From Solitalea koreensis (lineage in GTDB: Bacteria; Bacteroidota; Bacteroidia; Sphingobacteriales; Sphingobacteriaceae), in the NCBI RefSeq assembly GCF_900182575.1, contig NZ_FXSZ01000003.1, positions 62,001 through 126,000 of the forward strand: a stretch of DNA of 64,000 nt, in the 5' to 3' direction. The translations under genes and the position numbers were made by a program. Under the pieces are notes generated by a model. That model saw nothing but the letters and a program-made list of their open reading frames with translations. It was not told where the DNA came from and did not search any database. Below are positions 27,601-34,448 of this stretch, piece by piece (within the stretch, counting starts at the first letter, position 1; every line of letters starts with the position of its first letter).

Positions 27601-30514
27601 GATAAATCGTTACAAGCGTGTCAATGGAACAACCGGTACTTATATCCTGAATATGAATGGTATGATTCCCCGCCGAAAGGCCGGTTAACAGCGGGCTTGC
27701 CTGCGGAGCGACGACCCCTGTAGAGTAACGCAAATTATTCGGCCCGGAGCCTGTGACTTGCAGCATTACCCTTCCGTTGTCTTCTCCCGAACATTTAACG
27801 GAATCTACTTGAATCGATTTTACCAGGAGTTGTTGGCCATCGTTTACGGTTACAATCAATGAAGAGTCCGTACACCCATGCGCATCACGGACGAATACTT
27901 TGTATTCTTGAGGTGAAAGATTTGTAAATCGATTATTTGGGTAGAAGTGTACATTATCAATTGAATATTCAAATGGGGCAGACCCTCCACTTTCAACGGT
28001 TGCCGTAAAAGAACCATCATTACCGCCCCAACAGGAAACATCTGTTTTAGCACTTATTTGGGTAATGATCTGCGGGTAAGATTCAACAACTACCTCATTC
28101 AAGTTCATTTCACAGCCATTACTATCGACCACTTTCAATGTGTAAGTACCTGCGGCTTTCCCGGTATAAGTAGCAGATAGGAGATTTGTTTGTTGTTCTG
28201 CTCCATCGCAATAAAAAGTATAAGGCGATCTCCCTCCTGATGCCGATACAGTGATTGACCCCGTGCTTGTGCCGAAACAAACCGGATTATTTAAATCGGT
28301 GCGGGTAAACTGCAAGGGGGCTGCAGGTTGAGAAATTTCTACATCTAAAAAGGCGGTGCATTGGTTAGCATCACGAACATAAAAACGATGAGCGCCTGCA
28401 GCGAGAGCAGAAAATGTATCAGCCGAACCGTATGTCAAATTATCCTGAGAGTAGCTATACGGGCCAGTTCCGCCTGCACCAGATAAGCTTACCGAACCTG
28501 AATTCTGTCCGTAGCAGTTAACATCAGATGCTGAAGCAGTTAACAGAAGCTGTAAGGGCGCCGAAGGAATGTCAATCCTTACCGACTTCTCACAGTTATT
28601 CTCCGTGTTTTTCACATAAAAGGTATGCTCTCCTCCTGATATAAAATTAAATTGATTGCTTGATTGATAACCTTCATTGTCCACTTTATATTGAAATGAA
28701 CCCGTACCGGAAGCAGAAACTGTGGCACTTGCCAATTCAGATGAGCATTGGGGCGCTAATACAACCGGTGGTGAAATGCTGAAACTTTGATCACCAACTA
28801 GTATTGGACCAAATGCGTTCACTTCCGCAGGACAGTTTTGATCCCTGGCTTCAACATAATACTTACCCGACCCTAAGCCAGTGAATTGATTATTTCCGGA
28901 CCAGGCAGAATAATTTCCATTCTCTGGTTTATAACGATATTCAATTTTTCGATTATCAAAAGGTATGATGTTGAATGAAGCATTAACATTAATGGTTCCA
29001 TCTGTTTGACAGATTTCATCCGTTGTTGTAATGGATTCGGCGTTAAGATTATTTAGGATTGGAACTTCAGGCACCGTTACTTCATAGGCCGCCGCACAAA
29101 CGCCGTTGCCTAAGATTTTATTAAAAAGAAGCAGCTCCCATTTTCCTGAAACAATAGCAATGTACTCACCGTTTACAGCCTGCATACCAGCTAAATGAAT
29201 CCCTGTCCCTGAGAGGTTATCCAAATTATATGTCTTCCCGAACAACTGATTTGTAAGTTGAAGTGTAAAAACACCATTCAAATCATTTAGGATGATATCT
29301 CCCTGCTCACCGGCACAAAGGGGAGGTGCAAATTCGGGCTGAGGAATTTTGGGACGAGGAAAAAAAATAAACGGATTCGAAAAATTACTGCTATACATCT
29401 TCGAATCATTATGATATTCATAATAATCCACAATTTCTTCACCAGTATCCGGATCTATAGCAGGTTGTCCGGTATCGGGATCTATAAGGTAAACCGGCGT
29501 ATAATATTCGTTGTTTTTTAGAATTTTGGCAGCAAACTGAATATTATCACCTTCCCTTACTTCATCATCCAAATCCGATTTAAGAATGGTCACCGTTGAA
29601 CCATTTTGATTACTGATTAATTTTTCGACTCCACCGTTTATCCTGTAGTACCAATAAACTTCACTATCCATAAGATAATCCCCGACAACACAAGAAAATC
29701 CTAATTGAACCGCTTCATCTTCGCAATAACTATACTTATCATTTAATGGCGCTATTTCAAAATCGGTGATTTTAATTTTTACATGATCTGATTCGTAATT
29801 GGGTTCATTATCATATCTTTTTCTAACGAATAAATCATAGTTTCCTGATGAAAAAGCTTGGGGGTTGAATGCGGAAGGATTATCGATTTGGTTAAAATAA
29901 GGACTCCCTTCTTCCCGTAAATAAAAACTGAAAGCATCTGAGGGACTAGCCATCACATTATTCACCTGAAGGTATTTATACAGATCAACACACCCTATGT
30001 TTTTACAAATACCTTTCGTTAACAGTTCACCAGTATTCACCCATTTTGGAATTTGAACCGCTATCCAAATGATATATAAACGATTGCCGCTTGTACTTGT
30101 TGTATGATCATTACATTCACGGCCATTGTCATCAAATGCTATATCAACCCGATCGTATCCATTTACAAAAACACCTGCATCAATAGGATAAGTAAAAGCT
30201 TCGTCTCTTATGTTTCCCTTATAAAGATAGTAGGGATTAACACTATAATAGGGACAATTATCAGGATCATCATATTTCCCAAGATCCTTAAAAGTAAAGG
30301 AAGCCCCCGCTTTATTTTCATAATTCACAAATACCTTATTATTGTAAACCGGAATATAACGCCTGCGACGAAATTTCTCTGTATATGAACAGCCGTCAGC
30401 GCAAGGTGCTGTATAATACGTGTTAACTTGTGAATATCCTTCTGCAAAATCCAGCAATAGAATTATCACTATAACCCATTTACAAATTCTCAGGTTCCTC
30501 TTTACTGGTTGCAT
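24683..30514 (-). CDS. Large SprB-repeat surface protein with T9SS type A sorting domain
   Basis: A 1943-residue exported protein. It starts with a signal peptide (hydrophobic to about residue 28). The N-terminal third has beta-rich domains and a quotation-mark-like Ig region. From about residue 490 to 1690 there are roughly fifteen tandem SprB-type repeats of about 80 residues, each with a Cys near the start, a GG-x-x-PY-x-(Y/F)-S pattern and a second Cys before the next unit. A PKD-like segment follows. The C-terminus (YPNPSDG then KQGLYLLLLKAG) is a T9SS type A sorting domain, cleaved on export to the cell surface. SprB repeats occur in gliding adhesins and other surface filaments. It is the last gene of a minus-strand run with the fibronectin III protein 49 bases upstream. 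Confidence 0.88.
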   Translation of the reverse strand: MQPVKRNLRICKWVIVIILLLDFAEGYSQVNTYYTAPCADGCSYTEKFRRRRYIPVYNNKVFVNYENKAGASFTFKDLGKYDDPDNCPYYSVNPYYLYKGNIRDEAFTYPIDAGVFVNGYDRVDIAFDDNGRECNDHTTSTSGNRLYIIWIAVQIPKWVNTGELLTKGICKNIGCVDLYKYLQVNNVMASPSDAFSFYLREEGSPYFNQIDNPSAFNPQAFSSGNYDLFVRKRYDNEPNYESDHVKIKITDFEIAPLNDKYSYCEDEAVQLGFSCVVGDYLMDSEVYWYYRINGGVEKLISNQNGSTVTILKSDLDDEVREGDNIQFAAKILKNNEYYTPVYLIDPDTGQPAIDPDTGEEIVDYYEYHNDSKMYSSNFSNPFIFFPRPKIPQPEFAPPLCAGEQGDIILNDLNGVFTLQLTNQLFGKTYNLDNLSGTGIHLAGMQAVNGEYIAIVSGKWELLLFNKILGNGVCAAAYEVTVPEVPILNNLNAESITTTDEICQTDGTINVNASFNIIPFDNRKIEYRYKPENGNYSAWSGNNQFTGLGSGKYYVEARDQNCPAEVNAFGPILVGDQSFSISPPVVLAPQCSSELASATVSASGTGSFQYKVDNEGYQSSNQFNFISGGEHTFYVKNTENNCEKSVRIDIPSAPLQLLLTASASDVNCYGQNSGSVSLSGAGGTGPYSYSQDNLTYGSADTFSALAAGAHRFYVRDANQCTAFLDVEISQPAAPLQFTRTDLNNPVCFGTSTGSITVSASGGRSPYTFYCDGAEQQTNLLSATYTGKAAGTYTLKVVDSNGCEMNLNEVVVESYPQIITQISAKTDVSCWGGNDGSFTATVESGGSAPFEYSIDNVHFYPNNRFTNLSPQEYKVFVRDAHGCTDSSLIVTVNDGQQLLVKSIQVDSVKCSGEDNGRVMLQVTGSGPNNLRYSTGVVAPQASPLLTGLSAGNHTIHIQDISTGCSIDTLVTIYQPNPLQLKKENQKDYGCYNDPAKGSITVSASGGTIPYRFSLDKGVFSSSPRFDDLASGKHIIEVVDDNNCYDSIHVEIFQPQQLVLSAPLVVGDKCFNANEAQVRVAATGGTPPYTFLKDSEAAFGSSNLFNNLTAGKYIFWVKDANDCMDSIELILQPGFKLKSTISTTTAECSGYPEGTITANVLNSQGPFRYSLIKEGMQLDQNNNGVFAGLISGSYQLQIMDESTGCSIVDTVLVQDKYPLLSFDVVKIQPSSCNASDGQVSLSNIQGGVPPYQFSFADQKNFSQNTQFTGLQNGMYTLFIKDGMGCISEHEISLGSPFSVHYMVEPINCIDNKAKITVDKVEGSPGLNYEYALDNAPFGPEKVFSQLDVGNYVLKIRDIPFTCQAKYTINITNPIQLTLSDAYVENMSCKGNEDGKIALRVKGGKWPYLYSLNGSVFRADSVFTGLSKGSYSFIVKDQMGCELKQTVSVAEPDALSLVADTIINLNCYQSGDGFVKLNAQGGNGHYVFVLDGGNEQNDPVFSGLSAGNHTAVVRDSKGCFAMLQFTLIQPDSLKIMLSSSQAPLCARDHTGLITLSSEGGTGRKQYALDGIHFQSSATFDGLAAGQYVVTVKDERRCTKTLGIDITAPLPLVAQHQVIQEPICHNQCDGLVNVICTGGVQPYSIEWENRPDLLNNFAPQNLCSGSIAFKVTDKNGCQFFGAVTLKNPDSILVNLGPSVTLCTGQIHELDAGYPGSNYTWSSDNGFNSQERTVRITKAGVYHLKVVTRNGCEGQATFLLKTNQDLLKSDFVSSSEVVMGDTVIVVDISNPKPSGLRWEMDGDTSAIKQFNSPTDPVQKLVFVKPGFYGITLYSALGECKSSLSKSIKVVNRSEEITEQLKASDLLIDSYVIYPNPSDGLFQAQVKLKRSADITLQLINIDTGSVIEQKNLTGSATYSVRFEKSELKQGLYLLLLKAGKERKNLRLVRI

Positions 30515-30563
30515 GTTAAATAGGGATTGAGGGTATGAACAGTCTTTTGAGTTTTATAGTTTA

Positions 30564-32663
30564 TCAATAAGAAATTGAGAAAGATTTTCCGATCTCACTC
30601 TTCCTGCCATCTGCAAACAGAGCTTGCAAAGCATATTTATAAGCGGTATTAATGGTTAGATTTTTATCCTCATACTCGTTTATTGAAGCATCAACAGTAG
30701 TGTATATTCTCATTTTATCTCCCTCAGCTTCCCTGAAAATAATATAGCGTTCAATTCCTTTTTCCTTGTAATTCCATCGCAATACGATTTTTTTTGCGTT
30801 ACGATCGGCAACTCCATAAATCCGATCAATGGTTGGTTTAATCGCGCTTGTTATCTTGGCACTTTCAAACTCCGGATTTTCGACTGATTCAAGTCCACCT
30901 TCATCAACTGCTGCCAGTTTGTACAGATAAGCCATGCCGGCCTCAGCACTGTTGTCTGCATAACTTGAATCATTTTTACCTTTGGGAAGAACTGCTAATT
31001 TCTCCCATTGCGGGCTGTTTTTACCTTTACGATACACGATATGTTTGGCCACATCAGCACTACTACTGGGATTCCACGACAAGTAAACAGCTTTTTCATC
31101 GGCCTTTAATTGTTTTAGAGAAGGAGGGACCGGAGGGGTTTTATCGGGCCTTTTTAGTTCCAAAATTTCAGAGAATACAGAACTGTTGTAGCGTTTATCA
31201 ATGGCTGTAACGCGGTAGTATATTTTCTTTGTTAATGTTTGCAGATCAAGAGTATCTTTAAATTGATTTTTAAGAATAGCGGATTTAGTGAGTTGTGAAA
31301 ACTCCTGATCTATGTCATTGCCTTGAAAAACGCGATACCCCAATAAATCAGGTTCGGCATTTACCGCCCATCGTAAAGTCACGATTCCGGCGGTGTCTAT
31401 TTTTCCGATTAATCCCTTTGGAGCATCAGGAGGAATGCTATCCACGAGTTGTACCATAAATGGAAACGATTCTGCACGTTCCTTAAACCGGCTAATGGCA
31501 ACAACTTTGTAATATGCTACTGACAGAGGGTGCTCATCGGTATAATTTCGCTGAGTTTGTGGCAGTTGAGCTGCTACTTGCTGATAAACGCCTCCGATTT
31601 TTACTGATCTCCATATTTCAAAATTGCTTACCGTTTTAGCCAGAGTGTCGGGAAAATGCCATTCTAAATAGGCTTTCCCATTCACTTCTTCTGCTTTTTC
31701 GATGGCCGGACTGTCGGATAATGGAACCCGACCTTCTCCTTCAATAGCTGAACTCGGAGGGCCAAGTTCTCCAAATGGAGAAATCCCCCTGACACGGTAG
31801 TAATACTTTTTATAGTTAGCAGAAAGACTATCGGCCTTGTACATTAACTGCCCATGAGGCAAGTCGCCAGTAGAGGTATTGATCAAGGGATCGGGGGTGA
31901 TAGCGATAAAATCGGTTCCGTTTTCAGAGCGTTCCACCACATAAGAGGTATACACATCTTCATAGAGAAATTTATTCCAGCTCAACAAAACCGACCTGTT
32001 TCCAAATTCAGCACGCAGGTCAATAGGTTTAGGCAGTGGCGTATAATCTTCTGTTCCTATAAACACAAAGCCGGTATCTATTTTAGCTGAGCCCTCAGGT
32101 GTCTTTACAAACACCTTATAAACGTATTTTTCATCCCGCTTAATTGCTCTATCAACCCAGCGAAGCGCCGCCATTTGAGCGGCCAATGGAGATTGATCGG
32201 CACAAAACATGGCAAATGAAAAACGGTTTTCTTGTTCTTTAGCCACGTTGGCCAATTGCACCATTGGATTATTGCTATTCCCCCCGGTTAATTCGAAACT
32301 TTCCCCATAAATAGCCTGGGCCATGATTGCGGCGTATTTGTTATTGGCTTTCAAATTGGGCTCCCATGCTGGGAGCGGAAGGGGCTTGAAAGCTGAACCT
32401 AGCACCACCGGAGCAGGCATTGATTGCATTTGATTATTTTTTATCAAGGTGTACCGATATATGGAGTAGCCATATTTGTTCGCCTGCTGCCAGACCTCGT
32501 AGCTGGAAGGTGCCCATCTCAAAATAATGGAGTCGGGGAGTGCCCTGGCAAGTAATGCAATCTGTTTTTTTGAATACTGCGTTGAATCTTGAGTTTGAGC
32601 ATGCCCTTCAAGACTTATTAACATCAAGAAAAAACCAATAATTAATACATGTAGTTGTTTCAT
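30564..32663 (-). CDS. Exported fibronectin type III domain protein
   Basis: A 699-residue protein with a signal peptide (ending near EGHAQ). After a unique N-terminal domain (about 25-210, with LRWAPSSYEVWQQANKYGYS) come about five fibronectin III domains. Their markers are repeated: SVLLSWNKFLYED, AYLEWHFPD, VTLRWAVNAEPDLLGYRVF, VYLSWNPSSSADV and IVLRWNYKEKGIERYIIF, each near a Y-x-Y-x-V/L-x-A strand. No T9SS sorting domain or lipobox is visible, so it may stay in the periplasm or be exported with a partner. It lies between the frameshifted giant gene and the SprB-repeat gene on the same strand. Its role is unknown, but fibronectin III arrays usually act as spacers or binding modules. Confidence 0.82.
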   Translation of the reverse strand: MKQLHVLIIGFFLMLISLEGHAQTQDSTQYSKKQIALLARALPDSIILRWAPSSYEVWQQANKYGYSIYRYTLIKNNQMQSMPAPVVLGSAFKPLPLPAWEPNLKANNKYAAIMAQAIYGESFELTGGNSNNPMVQLANVAKEQENRFSFAMFCADQSPLAAQMAALRWVDRAIKRDEKYVYKVFVKTPEGSAKIDTGFVFIGTEDYTPLPKPIDLRAEFGNRSVLLSWNKFLYEDVYTSYVVERSENGTDFIAITPDPLINTSTGDLPHGQLMYKADSLSANYKKYYYRVRGISPFGELGPPSSAIEGEGRVPLSDSPAIEKAEEVNGKAYLEWHFPDTLAKTVSNFEIWRSVKIGGVYQQVAAQLPQTQRNYTDEHPLSVAYYKVVAISRFKERAESFPFMVQLVDSIPPDAPKGLIGKIDTAGIVTLRWAVNAEPDLLGYRVFQGNDIDQEFSQLTKSAILKNQFKDTLDLQTLTKKIYYRVTAIDKRYNSSVFSEILELKRPDKTPPVPPSLKQLKADEKAVYLSWNPSSSADVAKHIVYRKGKNSPQWEKLAVLPKGKNDSSYADNSAEAGMAYLYKLAAVDEGGLESVENPEFESAKITSAIKPTIDRIYGVADRNAKKIVLRWNYKEKGIERYIIFREAEGDKMRIYTTVDASINEYEDKNLTINTAYKYALQALFADGRKSEIGKSFSISY

Positions 32664-32715
32664 TCTTATAATTTCAAAAATTCAACATAGGTATCATGCT
32701 TAGGGTCATTAGAGC

Positions 32716-32773
32716 CTTCGACTCCGCTCAGGCAGACTTTACATCATATTCGTCACACTGAGCGGAGTCGAAG
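32716..32773. repeat. Inverted repeat with perfect 16-bp arms
   Basis: CTTCGACTCCGCTCAG at 32716-32731 is the exact reverse complement of 32758-32773, with a 26-base spacer. It sits 8 bases past the stop codon of the giant gene and before the fibronectin III gene on the same strand. It could attenuate or stabilise the transcript. The arm sequence belongs to the CTGAGCGGAGT family also seen at 1763 and 16467. Confidence 0.75.
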
Positions 32774-32780
32774 TGCCTAT

Positions 32781-34448
32781 CTATAAGGCATCCGTTATTG
32801 GATTCCACATGCTCATTTGTTTTGATGGATGAATCAGTTTAATGCCTGGCAACAGGTAATTAATCCTTAATTTATATTCACCATATTTCAAACCTGTATA
32901 GGGCGTCTGTATAAACTGGCGGATCGATTCACTCATGCTGCCCGAATAATTAATTAGCTTGTTAGCCACAACCCCTTTTAAATTATTGTACTCACTGCTT
33001 AAGTATTTATCCATATTATACACGAGGCCACTATATGCCAAATTGTATTTAAAATGGCCTGCTTCAATATCAGATTGCTTTAGTACTGGATTTTCAGGAT
33101 ACTGAAATAAGTAAATACCCTTGTTTGGAGACATTGCGAACTGTTCCGGGTTTTGCCATTTAGCATTCAAGCCTTGCCCAAACTGATCATAAGCAGGTTT
33201 CATTAAAGTATTCACATAGTAATCATACCATTTATTGCCATTCAAATCAGGCTCAAACTGGATCATCGCGTCGCTTCTACCCGAAGAAAACACGCCCTCC
33301 ATTTCATACTTATCGAAACGCTCTTCGCCATAAATAGTCGATTCAATTTGATAAACTCCCCAGATATAATTGGCTGATCCATCCGGCCTATATTCGGTCA
33401 ATACCCTTCTTGCTCCTCCCGCGATAGTTGAGTTGTCAATTTTCTCACTCAGCGTAGCATACTTGCTCGTTTTAAAATAAGCATCAGTAAAAATGGCTTT
33501 CTCGGTTGTTTCTTCAATAGTGCCTTCAGCCGCACGGGTTCGTACAGCAATTGTATTTCCATCGCCCTGATCTATAGTAGTTGTATCATTACTGATGTTG
33601 CGGTCAATTGATTTATTTTGGGCTGCCGGTACATTGTATAATTCAAAAGCAATGATTTTATCGGTTTTAAGAGTTGGAGGAATATTAAAGTTCACCATTC
33701 GCTCCGCGGAATTATAGGATGCCGGCGCTTCCGCTTTTTCATTGTTATAAACAGCGGTGAATCTTAGTATCGATTTAAATCCTGCAGGATCAAACAAATT
33801 AGGCTGTCCTCTTTCAAGCTTAATATAACCTTGATTGTATTCATCCTTATAAAAATTCAGTTGATTTAGAATAGGGTAACTATAAACTACATTTTCATGC
33901 GGAATATAATCCGGAGCAGCTCCGGTAGTAAATGCGATGGTTTTTTGTTCTTTGCCTGGAGCACCGTTAAATAACACAGGCTTCCAGGATCCGTTAACAA
34001 ACTCTTCATAAGCTACGCTTACTGCCGCTTTTAATTCTTTTTTACCAGGAAGTATGTCGAGCGATTTAAATGCCAACACATCGTTCTCTTCGTTCCACTC
34101 AAGGCTACCCGGAACCTCCGTAGCCCCATCGTATACTTTAAAGAACTCTAATTTAACGCGTAGTTTACGGTTTTGATCATTCAGGTCGGTTACTTTGAAC
34201 TCTTTATCCACCGGTATATTAAACACAACCTGCGGCTTAGTAAACACATTCATTTCCGAAGTTTTATCAGCAGGAGTGAGTTCTTGTATAACTTTAACAT
34301 TAGCCAATTCGTTAGCTACTTGCAATTGACATTCTTCGCCCAAGGTAAACTTGAATTTGCAATTCCCCCGTATTAATCCCCCCAGAATATTGTAATGACC
34401 TCCGACGGTTCCACGCATCCAAAAAGGATTGGGTAATTTGGCCTGCAA
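32781..34448 (-). CDS. Giant exported protein, C-terminal part (after apparent frameshift)
   Basis: This 555-codon frame has no natural start. The first Met is a TTG, and reading upstream the frame is open only to the TAG at 34461-34463. Its first residues (LLQAKLPNPFWMRGTVGG and on) overlap the end of the upstream frame, and they continue the upstream protein better than that frame's own tail does. The rest contains beta-rich segments (VVFNIPVDKEFKVTD, then IPPTLKTDKIIAFELY) and a Tyr/Asn-rich C-terminus ending in MWNPITDAL. No named domain was recognised and no sorting domain is visible. Together with the upstream frame it makes a protein of about 1520 residues. See the finding on the break. 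Confidence 0.6.
   Translation of the reverse strand: MQAKLPNPFWMRGTVGGHYNILGGLIRGNCKFKFTLGEECQLQVANELANVKVIQELTPADKTSEMNVFTKPQVVFNIPVDKEFKVTDLNDQNRKLRVKLEFFKVYDGATEVPGSLEWNEENDVLAFKSLDILPGKKELKAAVSVAYEEFVNGSWKPVLFNGAPGKEQKTIAFTTGAAPDYIPHENVVYSYPILNQLNFYKDEYNQGYIKLERGQPNLFDPAGFKSILRFTAVYNNEKAEAPASYNSAERMVNFNIPPTLKTDKIIAFELYNVPAAQNKSIDRNISNDTTTIDQGDGNTIAVRTRAAEGTIEETTEKAIFTDAYFKTSKYATLSEKIDNSTIAGGARRVLTEYRPDGSANYIWGVYQIESTIYGEERFDKYEMEGVFSSGRSDAMIQFEPDLNGNKWYDYYVNTLMKPAYDQFGQGLNAKWQNPEQFAMSPNKGIYLFQYPENPVLKQSDIEAGHFKYNLAYSGLVYNMDKYLSSEYNNLKGVVANKLINYSGSMSESIRQFIQTPYTGLKYGEYKLRINYLLPGIKLIHPSKQMSMWNPITDAL

Noticed and set aside
24683..30514. Repeats in the SprB-type gene as a DNA-level tandem array or CRISPR
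   Set aside because: The units are diverged at DNA level and align only as protein repeats of about 80 residues with no regular spacers.
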